DNA of 7,150 nucleotides, taken from assembly GCA_946615275.1 (NCBI GenBank), contig CAMOHV010000053.1, positions 1 to 7,150 on the forward strand, given 5' to 3'. Under the pieces are notes generated by a model. That model was given only the letters and a program-made list of their open reading frames with translations. It was not told the DNA's origin and did not search any database. Positions within the stretch are counted from its first letter, which is position 1, and each line of letters starts with the position of its first letter. Below are positions 1-5,860 of the stretch, one piece after another. A program made the position numbers and the translations under genes. The stretch is from an uncultured Verrucomicrobiota bacterium. GTDB lineage: Bacteria; Verrucomicrobiota; Kiritimatiellia; RFP12; UBA1067.

Positions 1-41
1 GGAATTGAGAATTGAGAATGGAGAATGGAGAATTAAGAATG
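1..41. repeat. 7-bp tandem repeat (GAATTGA/GAATGGA), about 5.7 copies
   Basis: Positions 2-36 hold five consecutive 7-bp units (GAATTGA twice, GAATGGA twice, GAATTAA), followed by a partial unit GAATG at 37-41. The array overlaps the apparent 5' end of the Ldi-like coding region, so the first residues there (IENGEWRIKNAE) are simply translated repeat. The core GGAATTGAGAAT at 1-12 recurs in reverse orientation at 4067-4078, which suggests a dispersed family. Seven is not a multiple of three, so a change in copy number would shift the reading frame. The array may begin left of the window. Confidence 0.8.
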
Positions 42-1171
42 CGGAGCTGGGGATCACCGACGACGAGCGGGCCTCGCTCCGCTGGCTCGAACATGTGACA
101 GGTCCGCTTCCTTCGGCGGAGGAGAAGGAATGGTGGGCGATCGGCGGCAGCCAGCGCGGACTCTTCTCCAAACGCTACAACATCGCCTTCTGCGGCTACG
201 CCGCCGCCGCAATAGCCATGCGCGGCGGCGATGCGGAGCGCGCCGCCGCCGGGCGCATCCTCGGCAACTGCATCGAGCGCATCCTCAGGCGCGACGCATG
301 GGCATACGCCATGCGGAAGGACTACTGGGGTTGGCTTCCCGGCCCGCCGGACCCATGCCGCCACGAGAACGTGATGTACACCGGCCACCTCCTCCAGCTG
401 CTTGCGCTATACGAGCATTTCACGGGGGATACGCGCTACTGGACAAAGGGCTTCGACTTCAAATGGGGCTCCAAGACGCAAGTGCACTACACCGTGAAGA
501 CGCTCATCGACACAACCGTCCGCCAGATGCGGCACGGCCCCAACGGCGGCGTCACATGCGAACCAGGCCTCATGTTCTTCCCTTGCAACAACCATCCCCA
601 CATCGCCCTAGCCATCTTCTCGCGCCTGGGGCATGGCGACTGGACGCAGGACGCGCGGCGATGGGAGCAGTGGGCCCTCGCGAACTACATGAGCCCTCTC
701 CTCTCCGGCGGGGCGCTGAACCTTGTCTACCATGTGCGCTCCAACATCCTCTACCCCATGGGGCACAGCGGTCTCGACGGCTGGTCGCTTCTCTGGTACG
801 AACCCTGGGCCTCCGACCGATCAACAGCCCTCGCCCTCTGGCGCGAAGCCGCCGCGCACATCGACTGGCATTCGCTCGAGACAGGGGCCGACGCCATCGC
901 CGGCAAGGAGACATGCTGCCGACCCGTGGACGTCCCCCCCGCCGCGACCGCGACCTTCCTCGCCGCCGCCGCGCGCGCCTGCGACGACCCGTCGACCGCA
1001 GAACGGCTCGAACGAATCGCCGCCGCGCACGTTGTGCGGCAAGACGGAATGCTACATCTGGACCTCAACCGTGAGTGGCGCATCGGCGCCACGGCGAACT
1101 ACATCCTCTCCCGCGCCATCGCGAACGGCTCCAGCCTCCGCGACCTCGTGAGGCCCAAGGTGCGATTCTAG
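5..1171 (+). CDS. Linalool dehydratase/isomerase-like (Ldi-fold) protein, 5' end uncertain
   Basis: The protein resembles the linalool dehydratase/isomerase family, an alpha/alpha-barrel fold. The best-known member, from Castellaniella defragrans, interconverts myrcene, geraniol and linalool. Counting from the TTG at 5, a conserved WW..GSQ..(F)..RY segment lies at residues 43-58 (Tyr58). An ENVMYTGHL motif at 121-129 supplies Met124 and His128. CEPGLMFFPCNN at 185-196 supplies Cys185 and Cys194. As I recall, the characterised enzyme uses Tyr45, Met125, His129, Cys171 and Cys180; the Met-to-His (4) and Cys-to-Cys (9) spacings match exactly. A WxxWALANY stretch near 220-228 and SGLDGW at 255-260 add further likely pocket residues. 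The length of about 388 aa fits the family. No start is convincing: there is no in-frame ATG before codon 72, the TTG at 5 lies inside a tandem repeat, and the frame is open to the left edge. The gene may start upstream, at GTG 95, or have a repeat-altered 5' end. No signal peptide is visible, unlike the periplasmic Castellaniella enzyme. The family call is fairly firm; the substrate is unknown and need not be a terpene. Confidence 0.75.
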   Translation: MRIENGEWRIKNAELGITDDERASLRWLEHVTGPLPSAEEKEWWAIGGSQRGLFSKRYNIAFCGYAAAAIAMRGGDAERAAAGRILGNCIERILRRDAWAYAMRKDYWGWLPGPPDPCRHENVMYTGHLLQLLALYEHFTGDTRYWTKGFDFKWGSKTQVHYTVKTLIDTTVRQMRHGPNGGVTCEPGLMFFPCNNHPHIALAIFSRLGHGDWTQDARRWEQWALANYMSPLLSGGALNLVYHVRSNILYPMGHSGLDGWSLLWYEPWASDRSTALALWREAAAHIDWHSLETGADAIAGKETCCRPVDVPPAATATFLAAAARACDDPSTAERLERIAAAHVVRQDGMLHLDLNREWRIGATANYILSRAIANGSSLRDLVRPKVRF

Positions 1172-1183
1172 GACGAGCAGGAG

Positions 1184-1221
1184 GGTAGGACAACAGGAAT
1201 TCCGCTTATTATTGTCCTGCC
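1184..1221. terminator. Hairpin between convergent Ldi-like gene and gyrA, possible bidirectional terminator
   Basis: AGGACAA at 1187-1193 pairs perfectly with TTGTCCT at 1212-1218. Allowing one G-U pair, the stem extends outward by GGG-T (1184-1186) against G-CC (1219-1221), giving about 10 bp. The 18-nt loop contains the palindrome GGAATTCC (1196-1203). The structure sits in the gap between two convergent genes and covers the double stop (TAA TAA, 1206-1211 on the minus strand) of gyrA, where a shared terminator would be expected. Neither strand shows a T-tract after the stem, so a classical intrinsic terminator is not supported. Confidence 0.4.
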
Positions 1222-3770
1222 TCGGCCTCGGCCTCGTCGGCGGGCGGCGTCTCTTCCACCTCCTCGGCGGCGGCCACGGACACGGAGACGAGCGAGGCGC
1301 CCTCGGACAGGCGCACAAGCCTCACGCCCATGCCGCTGCGGCCCACCACCGCGATGTCCACCACGCGCTGGCGCACCATCAGCCCGTCGGAGGTTATGGA
1401 GACGATCGTCTCGTCGTCGCCGACGGCGTGCGCGGCGACAACGTGCCCGTTGCGCTCGGCGCCCTTGATGGCTATGATGCCCATCCCTCCGCGGTGCTTC
1501 GCCTCGTAGGCCGTGAACTCTGTGCGCTTGCCGTAGCCGTTCTCGGTGGCCAGGAGGAGCGTCTTGGAGAGGTCCACCACGTCGAGCGAGCAGACGGCGT
1601 CGCCCTTGCGAAGGTTTATGCCGCGCACTCCGCTCGCGGCGCGGCCCATGCGGCGCACCTCGCTGGAGTTGAAGCGCGTGCCGATGCCGTTCCTGGTGAT
1701 CATCACGACGTCCTCGCCCGGCTTCACGAGGCGCACCTCCACGAGCTCGTCGCCCTCGTCGATGTTGATGGCGCGGATGCCGTTGCGGTTGACGTTCTTG
1801 AAGTCGCCGAGGAGCGTCTTCTTCACCGTGCCCTCGCGGGTGGCGAACATCACGTCCACGTCGCCTTCGAAGCTGCGTATGGGCAGGAAGCGGAGCGCCT
1901 GCTCGCCGGGCTGGAGGTTGAGGAAGTTGACGAGCGGCTTGCCGAAGCTCTGGCGCGGCGCCTCGGGGATCTCGTAGGCGTCCTTGAGGAAGAGGCGGCC
2001 GGTGTTCGTGAAGAAGAGGAGTGAGTCGTGGGTCTCCGCCACGAAGACGAGGCGGATGAAGTCCTCCTCCTTCACCTGCGCGCCCTTGATGCCGCGCCCG
2101 CCGCGGCCCTGCTCCTTGTATTCGGTGAGCGGGACGCGCTTGATGTAGCCCTTGTTTGAGAGGGTGATTACGCAAGGCTCGTCCGCGATCAGGTCCTTGA
2201 TGGAGACCTCGTTCTCGTCGGCGACGATCTCGGTGCGGCGGCGGCCCTGCTCGGACGACGCGAACTTCTCCTTCAGCATCGCGAGGTCGTCCTTGATGAT
2301 CTGGTAGACTCGCGCGGGGCTGGCAAGGATCGCCTCGAGGTCGGCGATCGTGGCGAGCAGCGCGGCGAGCTCGGCCTCGAGCTTCTCGCGCTCCAGGCCG
2401 GTGAGCTGGTAGAGGCGCATGTCGAGGATCGCGTTGACCTGCGCGGAGGTGAAGCGGAACGCCTCGACGAGGCGCATCCTGGCCTCTTCTCGGTTCTTGG
2501 ACGCGCGGATGATTCGCACCACGTCGTCGAGGTTCGCGAGGGCGATGAGGAGGCCGTCGAGTATGTGCTTGCGCGCCTCGGCCTTCTTGAGCTCGAAGCG
2601 TGTGCGGCGGGTGATCACCTCGAAGCGGTGGTCAACGTAGGCGCGGAAGAAGTCCTTGAGGTTGAGCACCCTGGGGCGGCCGTGGTCGAGGGCGAGCATG
2701 TTCGCGCCGAAGGTGGTCTGGAGCTCGGTGTGCTTGTAGAGGTGGTTGAGCACGATGTCGGCCACGGCGTCGCGCTTGAGCTCCACTATGATCCGCACGT
2801 CGGCCTTGGACTCGTCGCGTATGTCCGAGATGCCCTCGATCACCTTGTCCTTCACGAGGTCGGCCATGTGCTTGATCATCTCGGCCTTGTTCACGGCGTA
2901 CGGTATCTCGGTGATGACGATGCGGTCGCGGCCTGGCTTCCACTCGCGCTCGATCTCCACCTTGCCGCGCACGCAGAGCTGTCCGCGCCCGTTCTTGTAC
3001 ATGGCGAGGATGCCGTTGCGGCCGCAGATGGTGGCGCCGGTGGGGAAGTCGGGGCCCTTCACGAACTGCATCAGGTCGTCGATGGAGCAGTCGCGGTTGT
3101 CCACGTAGTAGGATATGCCGTCGCAGAGTTCGCCCAGGTTGTGCGGCGGGATGTTCGTGGCCATGCCTACGGCGATGCCGCTTGAGCCGTTGAGAAGAAG
3201 GTTCGGGAGCTTCGCGGGCAGGACGGACGGCTCGACCTCGTTCTCGTCGAAGTTGGGCACCATGTCCACGGTGTCCTTCTCCAGGTCGTCGAGCATCTCG
3301 TCCGTGATCCTCTGCATGCGCACCTCGGTGTATCGCATGGCGGCGGCCTTGTCGCCGTCGATGGAGCCGAAGTTGCCGTGGCCCTCCACAAGCGGCTGGC
3401 GGAGGGAGAAGTCCTGCGCCATGCGCACGATGGTCTCGTACACCGCGGAGTCGCCGTGGGGATGGTATTTACCGATCACATCGCCCACGATGCGGGCGGA
3501 CTTGAGGAACTTGGTGTTCCAGGTGTTGCCCTGCCTGTACATCGAGTATAGGCAGCGGCGGTGCACGGGCTTGAGGCCGTCGCGCACGTCGGGGAGCGCA
3601 CGGCCCACGATCACGCTCATCGAGTAGTCGATGTAGTCGCGGCTCATCTCCTCTTCGATGTCCACGTTCTCGAACGTGCCGGACTCCTGGGGCTCCGTCG
3701 CAGAGGCGTCCTGCTCGAGGACGGCGGCCTCTTCGGGATTGCCGGGCGGTGTGTTCTCTTCGTCTGCCAT
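1209..3770 (-). CDS. gyrA: DNA gyrase subunit A
   Basis: GyrA breaks and rejoins DNA in the A2B2 gyrase that introduces negative supercoils using ATP. The 853-aa protein has the breakage-reunion domain from about residue 42, with the quinolone-pocket motif [10 protein letters not shown] at 103-112 and the catalytic tyrosine in AAAMRYTE (Arg146-Tyr147). A coiled-coil/gate region lies near 390-510, and the beta-pinwheel domain runs from about 525 to 830. The GyrA box QGRGGRG at 554-560 marks it as gyrase rather than topoisomerase IV. Ser108 and Glu112 match E. coli Ser83 and Asp87, the wild-type quinolone-sensitive states. The start at ATG 3770 is chosen because the 34-codon upstream extension to 3872 would read through the promoter and because conserved GyrA sequence begins only later. 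The upstream AGAGACAGAGA is a weak purine-rich ribosome site. An acidic N-terminal extension of about 25 residues relative to E. coli and an acidic tail ([18 protein letters not shown]) are lineage-variable features. gyrB is not in the window. The gene ends with tandem TAA stops and converges on the Ldi-like gene. Confidence 0.98.
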   Translation of the reverse strand: MADEENTPPGNPEEAAVLEQDASATEPQESGTFENVDIEEEMSRDYIDYSMSVIVGRALPDVRDGLKPVHRRCLYSMYRQGNTWNTKFLKSARIVGDVIGKYHPHGDSAVYETIVRMAQDFSLRQPLVEGHGNFGSIDGDKAAAMRYTEVRMQRITDEMLDDLEKDTVDMVPNFDENEVEPSVLPAKLPNLLLNGSSGIAVGMATNIPPHNLGELCDGISYYVDNRDCSIDDLMQFVKGPDFPTGATICGRNGILAMYKNGRGQLCVRGKVEIEREWKPGRDRIVITEIPYAVNKAEMIKHMADLVKDKVIEGISDIRDESKADVRIIVELKRDAVADIVLNHLYKHTELQTTFGANMLALDHGRPRVLNLKDFFRAYVDHRFEVITRRTRFELKKAEARKHILDGLLIALANLDDVVRIIRASKNREEARMRLVEAFRFTSAQVNAILDMRLYQLTGLEREKLEAELAALLATIADLEAILASPARVYQIIKDDLAMLKEKFASSEQGRRRTEIVADENEVSIKDLIADEPCVITLSNKGYIKRVPLTEYKEQGRGGRGIKGAQVKEEDFIRLVFVAETHDSLLFFTNTGRLFLKDAYEIPEAPRQSFGKPLVNFLNLQPGEQALRFLPIRSFEGDVDVMFATREGTVKKTLLGDFKNVNRNGIRAINIDEGDELVEVRLVKPGEDVVMITRNGIGTRFNSSEVRRMGRAASGVRGINLRKGDAVCSLDVVDLSKTLLLATENGYGKRTEFTAYEAKHRGGMGIIAIKGAERNGHVVAAHAVGDDETIVSITSDGLMVRQRVVDIAVVGRSGMGVRLVRLSEGASLVSVSVAAAEEVEETPPADEAEAEAGQ

Positions 3771-3791
3771 TCTCTGTCTCTTTGGATGTTT

Positions 3792-3834
3792 CAAGTTTCC
3801 AATATTATACCATATTTCGGCTTGGCGAAACTTG
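3792..3834. promoter_or_regulatory. Inverted repeat CAAGTTTC/GAAACTTG flanking the gyrA -10, possible operator
   Basis: CAAGTTTC at 3792-3799 and GAAACTTG at 3827-3834 are perfect 8-bp inverted copies separated by 27 bp. The first covers the predicted start point and the second covers the -35 position, so the pair brackets the extended -10. That geometry could suit a dimeric regulator, or a cruciform that responds to supercoiling. The function is inference; only the repeat and its placement are seen. It does not extend beyond 8 bp in either direction. Confidence 0.4.
3804..3812 (-). promoter_or_regulatory. gyrA promoter, extended -10 (TGGTATAAT)
   Basis: On the minus strand the sequence reads TGG-TATAAT, a perfect consensus -10 with a TGn extension (the TGG is the complement of 3810-3812). 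No good -35 is present: 17 bp upstream the hexamer is AGTTTC, consistent with an extended -10 promoter that depends less on -35. The predicted transcription start is near 3797, giving a leader of about 27 nt before the ATG at 3770. It is the only strong AT-rich promoter-like site close to gyrA and argues for transcription independent of the upstream symporter operon. Confidence 0.75.
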
Positions 3835-3880
3835 CAGATTGGAGGTTCCCAAAAATTTCTCCTGTTCGCCATCCGCCCGT

Positions 3881-3903
3881 CTACAAGTTGAAAGGTTGAA
3901 AAG
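3881..3903 (+). repeat. Left copy of a 23-bp inverted boundary repeat
   Basis: This copy matches the reverse complement of 4345-4367 at 20 of 23 positions. It begins CTACAAGTTGAAAGG, against CTATAAGTTGAAAGG in the right copy. The two enclose 487 bp of intergenic DNA. It may be the terminal repeat of a small non-coding mobile element, or just two copies of a dispersed GTTGAAAG motif in opposite orientation. No target-site duplication is visible in the immediate flanks. Confidence 0.55.
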
Positions 3904-3921
3904 TTGAAAGGTTGAAAGGTT
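3887..3921 (+). repeat. 8-bp tandem repeat (GTTGAAAG), 4.4 copies
   Basis: GTTGAAAG repeats at 3887-3894, 3895-3902 (last base A), 3903-3910 and 3911-3918, followed by a partial GTT. It lies about 120 bp upstream of the gyrA start codon and overlaps the left boundary repeat. A degenerate two-unit copy occurs in the opposite orientation at 4346-4361. It is a simple-sequence array of unknown role, probably non-coding. Confidence 0.85.
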
Positions 3922-3937
3922 TCTCTTACCTATAACT

Positions 3938-4058
3938 TGATTGTTCACAAATGACAATTGTTCACAAATGGCACAAGTGCCACCAATACAAATTGAAGGA
4001 GCCATTTGCCATTTGCGATTTGTGAACAATTGTGGCAATTGAGATTTGTGAACAATCA
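3938..4058. repeat. Long nested inverted repeat carrying four TTGT-N2-ACAA sites
   Basis: Two perfect inverted pairs nest inside each other. The outer pair is 15 bp: TGATTGTTCACAAAT at 3938-3952 against 4044-4058. The inner pair is 16 bp: ACAATTGTTCACAAAT at 3954-3969 against 4018-4033. The left arms are 1 nt apart and the right arms 10 nt apart, so the fold is a nearly continuous 31-bp stem with one asymmetric internal bulge and a 48-nt apical region. That apical region holds the palindrome GGCACAAGTGCC (3970-3981) and two GCCATTTG copies (4001-4008 and, overlapping, 4008-4014 as CCATTTG). Each arm repeats a near-palindromic 10-mer, TTGTTCACAA or its complement, four times in all (starts 3941, 3958, 4020, 4046). 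It could be a cruciform-forming element, a structured RNA, a cluster of regulator sites or the core of a miniature mobile element. Confidence 0.8.
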
Positions 4059-4066
4059 CAACAGTT

Positions 4067-4078
4067 ATTCTCAATTCC
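4067..4078 (-). repeat. Reverse copy of the GGAATTGAGAAT motif
   Basis: Read on the minus strand this 12-mer is identical to positions 1-12 of the window, the start of the 7-bp tandem array. A single copy with no further tandem units follows here. It supports the idea that the motif is dispersed in the genome. Confidence 0.6.
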
Positions 4079-4106
4079 CGCACAAAGCGCGGGCGGCGGG
4101 CTAGGC

Positions 4107-4135
4107 ATGAGATTTCGTCCGCATCATAATCTCAT
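4107..4135. repeat. 8-bp hairpin ATGAGATT/AATCTCAT
   Basis: ATGAGATT at 4107-4114 pairs perfectly with AATCTCAT at 4128-4135 around a 13-nt loop. It lies at the junction between the AT-rich and GC-rich halves of the repeat island. There is no T-tract, and the role is unknown. Confidence 0.45.
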
Positions 4136-4288
4136 CTCACGTTTCGGCACATCCGGAGGTGGTGGCCCGGCCCTCCCGCAAGGGCGATTCAAGAGCGCGG
4201 AGCGCGGAGCGGGCGAGAGCAGCGAAGCGAGAGCTGGCTAGGCGCGCAAACGCCGCCGAGACCGCATGGCGAAGCGGATGCGGATGCG

Positions 4289-4320
4289 GGGCGGCGCGGG
4301 ACGACAGCACCGCGCCGCCC
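4289..4320 (-). terminator. Strong GC hairpin downstream of the symporter gene, possible terminator
   Basis: GGGCGGCGCGG at 4289-4299 pairs perfectly with CCGCGCCGCCC at 4310-4320, an 11-bp all-GC stem with a 10-nt loop. It starts about 65 nt after the symporter stop, where transcription of the minus-strand operon would be expected to end. No U-rich run follows on the minus strand, so it is not a canonical intrinsic terminator. It could act as an RNA 3'-end stabiliser or belong to a dispersed palindromic element. Confidence 0.4.
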
Positions 4321-4344
4321 ACGCTTCGCAAATAAGTAGAGAAG

Positions 4345-4367
4345 CCTTTCACCCTTTCAACTTATAG
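4345..4367 (-). repeat. Right copy of the 23-bp inverted boundary repeat
   Basis: On the minus strand this reads CTATAAGTTGAAAGGG followed by TGAAAGG, matching 3881-3903 at 20 of 23 positions. It sits 18 bp beyond the symporter stop codon, so the presumed element would start immediately after the operon. Confidence 0.55.
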
Positions 4368-4385
4368 GCAAAGCGGGGAGCGGGG

Positions 4386-5858
4386 TCAGCGCTTCACCAG
4401 GGAGATCGGAAGGAATCCAACAACCACGATCGCGAGCGTCCCGAAGACGAGCGACATGTTGACGTGGATCGGCCACGGCAAAGGCAGGATCTTCTGCCCG
4501 AACACCACCCACAGAAGCGCGAGGAAGCCGCATGCCGTGGCGACGACGGCGTGCGTCGAGCTGGTGCGCTTCGCGAACGCGCCTATGAGGAAGAGGCCCA
4601 GCATCCCGCCCGAGAACACGCCCTGCAGCACATACCACATCCCCAGGACCGTCGTGTTGTCCTTCCCCCATATCCACACTATCGAAAGCGCCGTGGCGAT
4701 CGAGACAAGAGCCAGCGCCACGGTGGCGCCGCGCAGGAACAGGATGTCTGTCCGCCCATTCCCCTTCGACGCGAAGAACCTCTTCCAGTAGTCCTCCAGC
4801 AGCACCGTGGAGCCTGAGTTGAGCGTCGTGGACAAGGTCGACATCGCGGCCGCTATGATCGCCGCCACGAGCAGCCCCGAGACCCCCGTGGGCAGCTTGC
4901 TCATTATGAACCACGGGAACACCTCCGCGGCCTTCATCCCCTCCGGCACCGCCCCGGTGGCGTGGTTGTACATCCAGAGAAGAGTCCCGATCGCGGAGAA
5001 GAGCAGCGTCACCGTCACGTACAGGCAGGCGGAGCCGCAGATCGACCGCACCGCCGCCTTCGTGTCCTTCGCCGCTATGTACCTCTGCGTGTAGCACTGG
5101 TCCACGCCGAAGTTCTGCAGGTTGACGCATATCCCGTAGACGAACAGGACCCAGAACGTGTTGCTGCCCCAGTCCTTGATGTCCATGGACCCCAGCGACA
5201 TCTTCCCCGCGTCCCAGGCGGCCTGCACGTTCACGGCGACGTCCGGCGTGAAGAGGATGAGGCTCGCGACGCACACGATGGTGCCGCCGATCAGCACAAG
5301 CGACTGCACCGCGTCCACCCACACCACGGCGGCGAGGCCGCCCATCATGGAATACACCAGCGTCGCCACGCCCGTCACGAGGATTATCGACTCGTAGGAG
5401 AACCCCAGCAGCTGGTTCACGAGGATCGCCAGCAGGAGCAGTATTATCCCCGACCGCGCGCTCTGCACGAGCAGAAAACATGAGCTTGCGTAGATCCTCG
5501 CCCACGGCCCGAAGCGCCTTTCAAGGAACGAATACGCCGAGACGCTCGTCGCCCTGCGGTAGAACGGCACGAACCACAACGCCGCCACAAGCGTCGCCAG
5601 CGGCACGGTGATGGAGTTGACCCACCCCCACCAGTTCCTGTCGTACGCGCCCTCCGGGAGGGCGAGGAAGGAGATGGAGGAGACGTGCGTGGCGAACACG
5701 GAGAGCGCAATCGTCCAGGTAGGCAGCCCGCCGCCGGTCATGAACGTCTTGGCGCTGTCGCCGTCCTTCCTCTTGCGGAAGTAGAAGCTACATCCGAAGA
5801 GCGTGGTGCCCACGAGGTATGCGGCGATGATCGCGATGTCTATCCAGTTCGCCTTCAT
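4386..5858 (-). CDS. Sodium:solute symporter (SSS family)
   Basis: This is a Na+-coupled inner-membrane transporter of the SSS family (TC 2.A.21, LeuT fold), full length at 490 aa. Hydrophobic helices run from about residue 6 to the C-terminus, consistent with roughly 13 spans. The stretch FATHVSSISFLALPEGAY (55-72) is the broken first core helix. WVDAVQS at 180-186 supplies Asp182, and AAIIAAAMSTLSTTLNSGST at 332-351 is the family signature helix. Compared with my memory of vSGLT and the sialic-acid transporter SiaT, Ala337, Ser340 and Thr341 match the Na2 site. Ser343, Thr344 and Asp182 match the second (Na3) site of SiaT, suggesting coupling to one or two Na+. The start at ATG 5858 follows the upstream stop by 2 nt, with GAGGG 9 nt before it. 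The neighbouring propeller glycosidase-like gene suggests that the cargo is a sugar, sugar acid or sialic acid. That is inference; the family also moves amino acids, vitamins and carboxylates. Confidence 0.93.
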   Translation of the reverse strand: MKANWIDIAIIAAYLVGTTLFGCSFYFRKRKDGDSAKTFMTGGGLPTWTIALSVFATHVSSISFLALPEGAYDRNWWGWVNSITVPLATLVAALWFVPFYRRATSVSAYSFLERRFGPWARIYASSCFLLVQSARSGIILLLLAILVNQLLGFSYESIILVTGVATLVYSMMGGLAAVVWVDAVQSLVLIGGTIVCVASLILFTPDVAVNVQAAWDAGKMSLGSMDIKDWGSNTFWVLFVYGICVNLQNFGVDQCYTQRYIAAKDTKAAVRSICGSACLYVTVTLLFSAIGTLLWMYNHATGAVPEGMKAAEVFPWFIMSKLPTGVSGLLVAAIIAAAMSTLSTTLNSGSTVLLEDYWKRFFASKGNGRTDILFLRGATVALALVSIATALSIVWIWGKDNTTVLGMWYVLQGVFSGGMLGLFLIGAFAKRTSSTHAVVATACGFLALLWVVFGQKILPLPWPIHVNMSLVFGTLAIVVVGFLPISLVKR

Positions 5859-5860
5859 GC

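Larger units (their letters stand above)
3813..4385. other. Gene-free repeat island between symporter and gyrA
   Basis: I find no credible gene in this stretch. The gyrA-proximal half (about 3880-4080) is AT-rich and repetitive, in contrast to the high-GC surroundings. The symporter-proximal half (about 4081-4330) is very GC-rich with short direct repeats: GAGCGCG units at 4193-4213 and GCGAGAGC at 4213-4220 and 4227-4234. It also has small hairpins, for example GCCCT/AGGGC at 4170-4174/4181-4185. Short open frames here are built from repeats, lack ribosome sites and resemble no family I know. Individual elements are listed separately. Confidence 0.75.

Noticed and set aside
1168..2175. Long 335-codon open frame on the minus strand within gyrA, and a 270-codon plus-strand frame at 1212-2024
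   Set aside because: Both are out-of-frame or antisense shadows of gyrA. Their Arg/His/Ala-rich low-complexity translations are typical of high-GC genes.
3771..3872. Extension of gyrA to an upstream in-frame ATG at 3872, adding 34 residues
   Set aside because: It runs through a consensus extended -10 promoter and has no family similarity; the ATG at 3770 is better supported.
3887..4056. Repeat array considered as a CRISPR
   Set aside because: The units are 8 bp without spacers or 10-16 bp in opposite orientations, and no cas gene is present.
3805..4083. 92-residue open frame on the minus strand upstream of gyrA
   Set aside because: It is made of translated GTTGAAAG units and the long inverted repeat, covers the gyrA promoter, and resembles no protein family.
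4032..4241. 69-residue open frame on the plus strand
   Set aside because: It crosses the inverted repeat and the GC-rich direct repeats, with no ribosome site or similarity; treated as chance.
4137..4352. 71-residue open frame on the minus strand in the GC-rich half of the island
   Set aside because: It is Ala/Arg/Ser-rich, lies over repeats and hairpins, begins in the boundary repeat and has no recognisable domain; high GC alone keeps the frame open.
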